Source: Flavimaribacter sp039888615
GTDB lineage: Bacteria; Pseudomonadota; Alphaproteobacteria; Rhizobiales; Rhizobiaceae
Reading direction: 5' to 3' (one strand)
Length of the DNA: 64,000 bases
Assembly (NCBI GenBank): GCA_039888615.1
Contig: JBDQQS010000001.1
The first letter of the stretch is position 1. Every line of letters starts with the position of its first letter. Under the pieces are notes generated by a model that was given only the letters and a program-made list of their open reading frames with translations, was not told the DNA's origin and searched no databases. The translations under genes were made by a program, and so were the position numbers. Of the stretch, positions 1 through 7,266 are shown piece by piece.

Positions 1-1
1 C

Positions 2-550
2 GCGGCGGCTGTGGCGCGGACGAAGTTCTTCGGGCGCGAGACCATTTCTCTGCTGGTCATTCTGCCAATAGCGCTGCCTGGCATCATCACGGGCATATCG
101 CTCCGATCCGCCTTCAACCTCATGGACATTCCGTTTTCGGTCTGGACCATTGTGCTCGGTCACGCCACGTTCTGCGTCGTCGTGGTCTACAACAATGCGG
201 TGGCGCGGTTCAGGAGAACATCCGCTTCGCTGATCGAGGCCTCGATGGACCTCGGCGCCAACGGCTTTCAGACACTGCGCTACGTGGTGCTGCCGAACAT
301 CTCAACAGCGATGCTCGCCGGCGGCATGCTGGCTTTTGCGCTGAGCTTCGACGAGGTGATCGTCACCACATTCACGGCGGGACAACAGGCAACGTTGCCG
401 ATCTGGATGCTTGAAGAACTGGTTCGTCCGCGCCAGCGGCCAGTGACCAACGTCGTGGCCATGGTCGTGGTGCTTGTAACGTTTCTGCCGATACTGGCCG
501 CCTATTATTTTACGCGAGACGGCGACAGCCCGGCCGGACATGGAAAATAG
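2..550 (+). CDS. ABC transporter inner-membrane permease, PotC/PotI-like (5' end missing)
   Basis: This is the C-terminal part (about 183 residues) of a binding-protein-dependent permease; the reading frame is open to the first base, so the true start lies upstream of the window. Several hydrophobic segments flank the ABC-permease EAA loop, seen as E-A-x-x-D-L-G-A followed by a conserved P, which contacts the ATPase. The family fit is to the second permease of spermidine/putrescine importers, usually about 260-280 residues. It sits 23 bases before an aminobutyraldehyde dehydrogenase, so a polyamine substrate is likely; this is inferred from context, not from specific substrate residues. Confidence 0.85.
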   Translation, partial: AAAVARTKFFGRETISLLVILPIALPGIITGISLRSAFNLMDIPFSVWTIVLGHATFCVVVVYNNAVARFRRTSASLIEASMDLGANGFQTLRYVVLPNISTAMLAGGMLAFALSFDEVIVTTFTAGQQATLPIWMLEELVRPRQRPVTNVVAMVVVLVTFLPILAAYYFTRDGDSPAGHGK

Positions 551-573
551 CGCAACTTAAGGAGACCGAAATC

Positions 574-1998
574 ATGGATACAAGTCTGCTCATCGGATCC
601 GGCTTCGAAGAAGGTACGGAAACGCCGGAACAGGTGCTCAACCCTCGCACGGGGGAAACAATACTTGAAGTGCCGGAAGCGTCTTCCGGGCAGATTGACC
701 GGGCGGTGCAGGCGGCCTCTACCGCGTTCGGCGCGTGGTCGCGGACAACGCCCGCGGAAAGATCGGAATATCTTCTCAAGATCGCCGACCGGATCGAGAA
801 GGAAGCAGACGTCTTTGCTGCGCTTGAAGCGCTCAATTGCGGCAAACCGATCAACGCGGCGAGAAACGATGAGATTCCGGCGATCGTCGACTGTTACCGT
901 TTCTTCGCGGGCGCCGTGCGCTGCACGCCGGCAAGCGCGGCTGGCGAATATATGGAGGGTATGACCTCGATGATCCGGCGCGACCCGATCGGCGTGGTCG
1001 CCTCTATTGCTCCCTGGAACTATCCACTCATGATGATGGCGTGGAAACTCGCGCCGGCCATTGGCGGCGGCAATACGGTCGTCTTCAAGCCTTCCGAACA
1101 GACGCCGCTGACTGCGCTCAAGCTCGCCACGATACTGGCGGACATTCTGCCGGAAGGTGTGGTGAATGTCGTAACGGGCAGGGGACAGACCGTTGGCAGC
1201 GCGCTTATCAATCATCCGAAGGTCGACATGGTCTCCATTACCGGCGACGTCGCGACCGGCAAGAAGGTGCTCGAGGCTGCAGCGCGTTCGGTCAAGCGGA
1301 CACATCTGGAACTCGGTGGCAAGGCGCCCGTCATCGTATATGACGACGCGGACATATCCGCAGTTGTCGAAGGGCTGCGCGCCTTCGGTTTTTACAACGC
1401 CGGGCAGGACTGCACCGCCGCCTGCCGCATTTATGCGGGCGACAAGGTTTACGACAATCTCGTCGCTGACCTTACCAGCGAGGTTTCAAAGATCGCCTAC
1501 GCCCAGGACGATGACGCGCAGAACGAGATCGGTCCGCTGATCTCCCAGCGCCAGCGTGATCGGGTCGCGAGCTTCGTGCAGCGCGCTTCGGAAGAAAAGC
1601 ACATGGAAATCACCACCGGCGGCGCCGTGCATGGCGGCAACGGTTTCTACTATCAGCCCACCGTGGTCGCTGGTGCGCTGCAGGAAGACGAAATCGTCCG
1701 CCGGGAAGTGTTCGGACCTGTCGTTTCGGTCACGCGGTTCAGCGACGTCGAACAGGCTGTCACCTGGGCGAATGATTCAGACTACGGTCTGGCGTCTTCG
1801 GTCTGGACGAAGGATATTTCCAGGGCGATGAAGACTGCAGCTGCGCTCCGCTACGGCTGCACCTGGATCAACACGCATTTCATGCTGGTGAACGAGATGC
1901 CCCATGGCGGCCTGAAACAGTCCGGTTACGGCAAGGATATGTCGCTCTATGCGCTGGAGGACTATACGGCGGTTCGCCATGTCATGATCGCGCATTAA
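574..1998 (+). CDS. patD: Gamma-aminobutyraldehyde dehydrogenase (aldehyde dehydrogenase family)
   Basis: A full-length NAD-dependent aldehyde dehydrogenase of 474 residues. Visible family marks are the APWNYPL segment, the FKPSEQTP cofactor region, the ELGGKAP motif holding the general base Glu, and the catalytic Cys in GQDCTAACR. The closest type is YdcW/PatD, which oxidises 4-aminobutyraldehyde to GABA in putrescine breakdown. A GGAGA ribosome site precedes the ATG. The polyamine-type permease just upstream supports an uptake and degradation operon. A betaine-aldehyde dehydrogenase is the main alternative, as the families are close. Confidence 0.85.
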   Translation: MDTSLLIGSGFEEGTETPEQVLNPRTGETILEVPEASSGQIDRAVQAASTAFGAWSRTTPAERSEYLLKIADRIEKEADVFAALEALNCGKPINAARNDEIPAIVDCYRFFAGAVRCTPASAAGEYMEGMTSMIRRDPIGVVASIAPWNYPLMMMAWKLAPAIGGGNTVVFKPSEQTPLTALKLATILADILPEGVVNVVTGRGQTVGSALINHPKVDMVSITGDVATGKKVLEAAARSVKRTHLELGGKAPVIVYDDADISAVVEGLRAFGFYNAGQDCTAACRIYAGDKVYDNLVADLTSEVSKIAYAQDDDAQNEIGPLISQRQRDRVASFVQRASEEKHMEITTGGAVHGGNGFYYQPTVVAGALQEDEIVRREVFGPVVSVTRFSDVEQAVTWANDSDYGLASSVWTKDISRAMKTAAALRYGCTWINTHFMLVNEMPHGGLKQSGYGKDMSLYALEDYTAVRHVMIAH

Positions 1999-2066
1999 GA
2001 ATGCCGGAATCATTTTCTCAGACAACTTATGCAAGTATCTGAAAATATTAAGAAAAATTAAACAAC

Positions 2067-2094
2067 AAAAAAAGCCGGGCGCAAAGCCCGGCTT
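2067..2094 (-). terminator. Rho-independent terminator of glnA
   Basis: Read on the minus strand, a perfect 7-bp stem (GCCGGGC / GCCCGGC, 2074-2080 with 2086-2092) with a 5-base loop is followed by seven T. It lies 24 bases beyond the glnA stop. On the plus strand the stem is followed by TTCTT, so it may also stop the dehydrogenase transcript. Confidence 0.85.
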
Positions 2095-2117
2095 CTTGCT
2101 TGTAGGATAAGCGTTCG

Positions 2118-3527
2118 TCAGTAGGAGTAGTACATGTCGAACTCGACCGGGTGCGGTGTGTGTTCGAAACGGATGACTTCTTCCATCTTCAGATCGATAT
2201 AGGCTTCGATCTGGTCCTGCAGGAAAACGCCGCCAGCTGTCAGGAACTCGTAGTCGGCTTCGAGAGCCGCAAGCGCCTCGCGCAGAGAAGCGGAAACGGT
2301 CGGAATGTCCTTCAGTTCTTCCGGCGGCAGGTCGTACAGGTCCTTGTCCATGGCGTCGCCAGGATGGATCTTGTTCTTGATGCCGTCGACGCCGGCCATC
2401 AGCATGGCCGAGAAAGCCAGGTACGGGTTCGCCGTCGGATCCGGGAAGCGAACTTCCACACGCTTCGACTTCGGCGAATTGCCGAACGGGATACGGCAGG
2501 AGGCCGAACGGTTGCGCGCCGAATAGGCGAGTAGAACCGGTGCTTCAAAACCCGGGATCAGACGCTTGTAGGAGTTGGTCGACGGGTTGGTGAAGGCGTT
2601 CAGCGCCTTGGCGTGCTTGATGATGCCGCCGATGTAGTACAGACAGTTTTCCGACAGGCCTGCATACTCGTCGCCTGCGAAGGTCGGCTTGCCGTCTTTC
2701 CAGATCGACTGGTGCACGTGCATGCCCGTGCCGTTGTCGCCATAGACCGGCTTCGGCATGAAGGTCGCCGTCTTGCCGTAAGCGTTTGCGACCTGATGGA
2801 CTACGTACTTATAGATCTGCATTTTGTCGGCGTTGCGGGTCATGGTGTCGAACATCAGGCCGAGTTCGTGCTGGGCCGCAGCCACTTCGTGGTGGTGCTT
2901 TTCAACAGAGACGCCCATTTCAGCCATGACGGTCAGCATTTCGGAACGCATGTCCTGCGCGCTGTCGACCGGCGGAACCGGGAAGTAGCCGCCCTTCGTG
3001 CGCGGACGGTGGCCGAGGTTGCCGACTTCGTATTCGGAGCCGGTGTTTGACGGCAGTTCGGAGCTGTCAAGCTTGAAGCCCGTGTCATAGGGGTCGACGG
3101 AGAATCGAACGTCGTCGAAAACGAAGAATTCCGCTTCGGGACCGACATAGATCGTGTCGCCGATACCGGATGCGTTGACGTAGGCTTCGGCCTTTTTCGA
3201 TGTGCTGCGCGGATCGCGGTCATAGGGCTCGCCCGTGATCGGGTCGAGAACGTCGCACATGATTGCGAGAGTGGACTGCGCGAAGAACGGGTCAGTGTGG
3301 ACGGTTTCCGTATCAGGCATCAAAACCATGTCGGATTCGTTGATCGCCTTCCAACCGGCAATGGACGATCCGTCGAACATGATGCCGTCAGCAAACATGT
3401 CTTCGTCGACAACGGCGACATCCATGGTGACGTGCTGCATCTTGCCGCGCGGGTCGGTAAAGCGAATGTCGACGAACTTGACGTCGTTGTCCTTGATTTG
3501 CTTGAGAATATCTGAAGCAGTTGTCAT
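2118..3527 (-). CDS. glnA: Glutamine synthetase type I
   Basis: The 469-residue protein has the length of bacterial GSI-beta enzymes, which make glutamine from glutamate, ammonia and ATP as dodecamers. The ammonia/glutamate-site motif around HHHEVAAAQHELG and the ATP-site segment RIPFGNSPKSKR are intact. Tyr398 lies in the context DLYDLPPEE, the known adenylylation site targeted by GlnE, so activity is expected to be controlled post-translationally through PII. It follows glnB by 59 bases on the same strand and ends at a strong terminator. Nitrogen control from the sigma-54 promoter ahead of glnB is likely. Confidence 0.97.
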   Translation of the reverse strand: MTTASDILKQIKDNDVKFVDIRFTDPRGKMQHVTMDVAVVDEDMFADGIMFDGSSIAGWKAINESDMVLMPDTETVHTDPFFAQSTLAIMCDVLDPITGEPYDRDPRSTSKKAEAYVNASGIGDTIYVGPEAEFFVFDDVRFSVDPYDTGFKLDSSELPSNTGSEYEVGNLGHRPRTKGGYFPVPPVDSAQDMRSEMLTVMAEMGVSVEKHHHEVAAAQHELGLMFDTMTRNADKMQIYKYVVHQVANAYGKTATFMPKPVYGDNGTGMHVHQSIWKDGKPTFAGDEYAGLSENCLYYIGGIIKHAKALNAFTNPSTNSYKRLIPGFEAPVLLAYSARNRSASCRIPFGNSPKSKRVEVRFPDPTANPYLAFSAMLMAGVDGIKNKIHPGDAMDKDLYDLPPEELKDIPTVSASLREALAALEADYEFLTAGGVFLQDQIEAYIDLKMEEVIRFEHTPHPVEFDMYYSY

Positions 3528-3586
3528 GTATACTTCCTCATTTCAGAGATGGATTGCAGTTTTGCACCGGTTTGAAGCGGTGCGAT

Positions 3587-3925
3587 TCAGATGGCGTCGT
3601 TGCCGGTTTCGCCAGTTCTGATACGGATGACTTCCTCTACATTGGAAACGAAAATCTTGCCATCGCCAATACGACCGGTTTGAGCCGCATTGCGTATGGC
3701 TTCGATAGCCGCGTCGACCGTTTCGTCCGAAAGGACGACCTCGACCTTGACCTTCGGCAGGAAGTCTACGACGTATTCCGCCCCGCGATAAAGTTCGGTA
3801 TGGCCCTTTTGCCGGCCAAAACCCTTTGCCTCCGTCACGGTTATGCCCTGCAGGCCGACTTCCTGAAGCGCTTCTTTGACTTCATCGAGCTTGAAAGGCT
3901 TTATTATTGCTTCGATCTTCTTCAT
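3587..3925 (-). CDS. glnB: Nitrogen regulatory protein PII
   Basis: A 112-residue PII signal-transduction protein. It begins with the typical MKKIEAIIKPFKL start; the T-loop holds Tyr51 in the sequence RGAEYVVDF, the uridylylation site used by GlnD. The protein binds 2-oxoglutarate and ATP/ADP and sets the activity of GlnE and NtrB in related bacteria. It is the first gene of a glnB-glnA operon, the usual order in rhizobia and relatives. A sigma-54 type promoter lies about 80 bases before the start codon. Confidence 0.97.
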   Translation of the reverse strand: MKKIEAIIKPFKLDEVKEALQEVGLQGITVTEAKGFGRQKGHTELYRGAEYVVDFLPKVKVEVVLSDETVDAAIEAIRNAAQTGRIGDGKIFVSNVEEVIRIRTGETGNDAI

Positions 3926-4004
3926 CAGAAATGTCTCGCTGCTTGATTTTCTAAGCGAATGAAATCCTGTTTTTTCGGATTCGCCTCCACCTCACCAGCC
4001 GAAT

Positions 4005-4019
4005 GCATAAGCCGTGCCA
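4005..4019 (-). promoter_or_regulatory. Sigma-54 (-24/-12) promoter of glnB-glnA
   Basis: On the minus strand the sequence is TGGCACGGCTTATGC. It has the invariant GG and GC of sigma-54 promoters with the exact 10-base gap, and differs from the TGGCAC-N5-TTGC consensus at one base in the -12 element. It is placed about 80-95 bases before the glnB start codon. Confidence 0.8.
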
Positions 4020-4167
4020 ATTAGAGCTGTCCGGTCAAAAATAATTTCGCCAAAGGGCGCTGCCGTCTCCGTTGCCTCGGTTTCGGGAGCGCTGGACCCA
4101 ATGGCCTGACCTATGCATCCGGTTTTGCACATTCAGGCTAAGCCAGTCCCATAAATAGGACAATGGC

Positions 4168-4196
4168 TTATGCATTATTTATGTGCAAATGCATAA
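4168..4196. promoter_or_regulatory. Inverted repeat, probable NtrC-binding enhancer of glnB-glnA
   Basis: TTATGCAT (4168-4175) and ATGCATAA (4189-4196) form a perfect inverted repeat around 13 bases. Inside it TGCA-N9-TGCA (4171-4187) matches the spacing of NtrC sites. It lies about 160 bases upstream of the sigma-54 promoter, a usual enhancer distance. A weaker TGCA-N8-TGCA sits at 4114-4129. Binding by NtrC is inferred. The rest of the 3926-4277 gap shows nothing else. Confidence 0.5.
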
Positions 4197-4277
4197 AAGA
4201 TAATCATATCGGTTTCATTTCTCTCGTCTTAATTCGATTGAAGAGATTAGCGCGCTGGTGTCTATTCGACGGGAGGA

Positions 4278-5801
4278 ATGGAGCGAGTCCAGAGGATCGC
4301 GGGAGAGATGATTACTGCCCTTGAACCAGTCGTCACACCGTTGGCGATGGGTCGGATCGACCGGCGCGCAATCGACTCCGGAATTGTCGGATATCGTCTG
4401 ATGCTGATGGCGGGCTCCGCCATTGCGGCGTCGGTCCTGCGCCATTACGGCGACGCGACGGGCGTCGATGTATTGTGCGGCCCCGGCAACAATGGCGGAG
4501 ACGGCTATGTTGCTGCGAACAGGCTGCGGGCGTCGGGCATGACGGCGGCCTGTTACAGCCTGGGCGAATCCGCAAAACTTGCGGGCGACGCAGCCTGCGC
4601 CAGGGACAACTGGGGCGATGAAATCCTTTCTCTCGAGGATTATGTTCCGACTGACGGGCGCATTGTTATCGACGCGCTGTTCGGCGCCGGCTTGCAGCGG
4701 GATGTCGAAGGGGTTGCTGCGCGTGTGATCGAAGCGGTCAATGCGTTGGATGTTCCCATCATTGCCGCCGACCTGCCTTCCGGTCTGTCGGGGGAGAGTG
4801 GACGCATTAGGGGAACGGCTTTCAGGGCAAGCCGCACCGTCACGTTCGCCGCGCCAAAGCCCGGGCATTTTCTCCTGCCTGGACGCAACCTTTGCGGTGA
4901 ACTGGAAATCGCGGACATCGGCATACCGGCCCGCTGCATCGAATCGGAGACGGAAGATCTCTGGCTGAACAGACCGGCGCTGTGGCGAGGCGCCCTGCCG
5001 CGGCTTGCTGCAAACTCCCACAAATACACGCGCGGGAATCTCGGTGTTTTCAGCGGCGGCTATCGCCAGACAGGCGCCGCCCGACTGGCTGCGATCGCGG
5101 GATTGCGCGTGGGGGCTGGCCTTGTGACCGTGCTTTCACCAGCCTCCGCGAACGCCGCCAACGCAGCGCATCTGACGTCGATCATGCTGCGGACAATCGA
5201 TGGAGACGCCGATCTCGACGGCCTGCTTGAGGACTCGCGGTTCAACAGTTTTGTGCTCGGACCCGGATTTGGCGTGGGAGAAAAGGCGCGCGATTTTGCG
5301 AAACGCATCCTGGGCGCAGGCCGCGCACTTGTTCTTGACGCGGACGGCATAACCTCCTTTGCAGGCTTCCATGATCAACTCGCAAAGGCTGCCGCCAATC
5401 AGGACGCCAGTCTGTTCCTGACGCCGCATCAGGGTGAGTTCGCGCGGCTGTTTCCGCAAATTGCGTCCGATGCATCGCGTTCGAAGGTGGAGCAGACGCG
5501 ATCCGCCTCCAGGGAGACTGGGGCGATCGTTATTTACAAGGGCGCGGATTCGGTGATCGCCGATCCGTCGGGGCGGGCGGCAATCTGCGACAACGCCCCG
5601 CCATGGCTGGCCACCGCCGGATCGGGCGACACGCTTGCCGGGTTGCTTGGCGGCCTCGCTGCGCAGGGCATGCCGGGCTTCGAAGCGGCTTGCGCCGCGG
5701 CCTGGCTGCATGGAGAAGCGGCCAACCGCGCAGGCGAGGGGTTGATTGCGGAAGACCTCGCCAACAACCTGCCGGCCTTTTCCTCATTTCAGGAGAATTG
5801 A
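4278..5801 (+). CDS. nnr: Bifunctional NAD(P)H-hydrate epimerase / ADP-dependent dehydratase
   Basis: A 507-residue repair enzyme that returns damaged NADHX/NADPHX to NAD(P)H. The N-terminal YjeF_N epimerase half (about residues 20-220) has the motif GPGNNGGDGY; the C-terminal ribokinase-like dehydratase half has KYTRGNLGVFSGG and the ATP-site motif TAGSGDTLAG. It is divergent from glnB, a gene order I know from rhizobia. Start choice is open: GGGAGGA abuts the ATG at 4278 and GGGAGAG abuts the in-frame ATG at 4308, so the second start (MITALEPV) is equally possible. Confidence 0.93.
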   Translation: MERVQRIAGEMITALEPVVTPLAMGRIDRRAIDSGIVGYRLMLMAGSAIAASVLRHYGDATGVDVLCGPGNNGGDGYVAANRLRASGMTAACYSLGESAKLAGDAACARDNWGDEILSLEDYVPTDGRIVIDALFGAGLQRDVEGVAARVIEAVNALDVPIIAADLPSGLSGESGRIRGTAFRASRTVTFAAPKPGHFLLPGRNLCGELEIADIGIPARCIESETEDLWLNRPALWRGALPRLAANSHKYTRGNLGVFSGGYRQTGAARLAAIAGLRVGAGLVTVLSPASANAANAAHLTSIMLRTIDGDADLDGLLEDSRFNSFVLGPGFGVGEKARDFAKRILGAGRALVLDADGITSFAGFHDQLAKAAANQDASLFLTPHQGEFARLFPQIASDASRSKVEQTRSASRETGAIVIYKGADSVIADPSGRAAICDNAPPWLATAGSGDTLAGLLGGLAAQGMPGFEAACAAAWLHGEAANRAGEGLIAEDLANNLPAFSSFQEN

Positions 5802-6151
5802 TGGTTATGACGATTTCAAAGGGAAATATTGGCGCGAAATTACCGGCGGAACCGGTTGCTGAAGAGATACTCGAGCGACTGTCGGGTGGCGGGAACGTCC
5901 TGATCGAGCGTATCGTCTCGACCGGGCAGGTGACTCCGGAAGGCGAATGGTACGATCAGGAAAGAGACGAGTGGGTGATGGTGGTATCAGGCGCGGCGCG
6001 CCTGATGGTTGAGGGGGAAGAAGACGAACGTGACCTTTCGGCCGGCGACTGGTTGCTTATTCCCGCGCATTGCCGTCATCGGGTCACCTGGACGCAAGAC
6101 AATCCGCCGACTGTCTGGCTGGCCGTTCACTATCCACCTAACCCCGATTGA
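5801..6151 (+). CDS. Small cupin-domain protein
   Basis: A 116-residue single-domain cupin. The core shows the pattern ...E-W..V-V-S-G-A-A...G-D-W-L-L-I-P-A-H-C-R-H-R-V, with histidines and glutamate placed as metal ligands of a beta-barrel cupin. The start codon overlaps the nnr stop (TGATG) and the AGGAGA site is inside the end of nnr, so the two are cotranscribed and probably translationally coupled. An ATG at 5807 is an alternative start with better spacing. Its substrate cannot be told from sequence. Its end overlaps the end of the convergent chorismate mutase gene by 14 bases. Confidence 0.85.
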   Translation: MVMTISKGNIGAKLPAEPVAEEILERLSGGGNVLIERIVSTGQVTPEGEWYDQERDEWVMVVSGAARLMVEGEEDERDLSAGDWLLIPAHCRHRVTWTQDNPPTVWLAVHYPPNPD

Positions 6152-6440
6152 GGCGATCGGTTTCCCGGCTGATCGAAAGTTTCAGAAATTGTCGCCAGAG
6201 CGCTTCCCCGAAATCCGGGTCGAGGCCGTTATTCGACGCGTTGCGCCGCGCATTGTCCAGCACTTCTTTCACGCGCCACTGGGTGTCCGGCGCTTCTCCC
6301 GTCACGCGCTTGATGTCGGCGGCGCGATCAACAAAGGTTGAGCGTTCCGCAAGCAGTTTCATCAACTCGCGGTCCAGCCGATCGATCTCGACGCGTATGT
6401 CGTCCATCGTCTGGCAATCTTTGGCGGTTTTCATGTTCAT
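6138..6440 (-). CDS. Chorismate mutase, monofunctional AroQ type
   Basis: A 100-residue all-helical chorismate mutase that converts chorismate to prephenate for Phe/Tyr synthesis. The helix-1 pattern V-E-I-D-R-L-D-R-E-L-M-K-L-L-A-E-R and the following V-D-R-A-A-D-I-K-R carry the expected active-site Arg and Lys positions. There is no fused prephenate dehydratase or dehydrogenase. The start overlaps the stop of the DUF72 gene by 4 bases (ATGA), so it is the last gene of a uvrA-DUF72-chorismate mutase transcription unit. The location suggests housekeeping use, not siderophore or salicylate synthesis (no such genes nearby). Confidence 0.9.
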   Translation of the reverse strand: MNMKTAKDCQTMDDIRVEIDRLDRELMKLLAERSTFVDRAADIKRVTGEAPDTQWRVKEVLDNARRNASNNGLDPDFGEALWRQFLKLSISRETDRLNRG

Positions 6441-7243
6441 ATCCGTATAAGACGATCAGCTAGGGCCAGGGCGGCTTGCGGCGCATTCACCTTACCCTCG
6501 TGGATGAAATAGATATAGACGTCTCGCGCCTTGCCGTCAGGCTTGGGATCTGCTGCGCAGGAAAGACCGGAAGGCGCTTCGCCGCACGCCCACTGCCTGG
6601 CGCGCTGCGCAAAGACGTCGAGTTGGCTTTCCTCGTAAGCCGTCGGAATCGCATCATCGCCTTTTTGCAAGCGTGCATAGACAAAGGGCGCTGTCACATC
6701 GGCGATCTCTGGATAGGTGAAATGGTCGGCATAGACATTGGCGACGCCATAACGCGCGCAGAGTTCGGCGTATTCCGGCGTCGAGAAGCTGGGGTGACGG
6801 ACTTCAACGGCGTGTTTCAACGCCACGCCATTCCATTTATTCGGCAGCAAGGCGAGAAACGCGCCGAAATCATCCGGGTCGAATTTCTTGGTTGGCGCGA
6901 ACTGCCAGAGAATGGGGCCGAGGCTGTCGCCAAGTTCGGTGACGCCTGAATTCAGGAATTTCTTGAGGGACTCTCCGGATTGCGCCAGCACCTTGCGATT
7001 CGAGACATAGCGAATGCCCTTGACGGAGAATACGAAGCCTTTCGGAACATCGGCAGCCCATTTTGCGAATGTTTCCGGTTTTTGCGATCCGTAGTAGGTG
7101 CCGTTAATCTCGATTGTTCCAAGCTTGCGGCTTGCGTAGTTGAGTTCGTCTTTCTGTCGCAAATCCGCTGGATAGAAGGTCCCGCGCCAAGGCTCGAATG
7201 TCCAGCCGCCGATACCTGTGCGGATCACACCGTGTTTTGCCAT
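6437..7243 (-). CDS. DUF72 (YecE-like) family protein
   Basis: 268 residues with the DUF72 opening G-I-G-G-W-T-F-E-P-W-R-G-T-F-Y-P and the N-G-T-Y-Y motif; the family adopts a TIM-barrel fold with no settled biochemical role. It lies 23 bases after uvrA on the same strand and overlaps the chorismate mutase start by 4 bases, so it should share the uvrA transcript and thus, possibly, SOS control. No signal peptide or membrane segment is seen, so it is cytoplasmic. Confidence 0.9.
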   Translation of the reverse strand: MAKHGVIRTGIGGWTFEPWRGTFYPADLRQKDELNYASRKLGTIEINGTYYGSQKPETFAKWAADVPKGFVFSVKGIRYVSNRKVLAQSGESLKKFLNSGVTELGDSLGPILWQFAPTKKFDPDDFGAFLALLPNKWNGVALKHAVEVRHPSFSTPEYAELCARYGVANVYADHFTYPEIADVTAPFVYARLQKGDDAIPTAYEESQLDVFAQRARQWACGEAPSGLSCAADPKPDGKARDVYIYFIHEGKVNAPQAALALADRLIRI

Positions 7244-7266
7244 TGAAATCTCCAGGGCATTGTCAA

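Noticed and set aside
505..1305. 266-codon minus-strand ORF opposite the aldehyde dehydrogenase
   Set aside because: Shadow frame rich in Arg/Asp/His with no motif; the plus-strand dehydrogenase has full family motifs.
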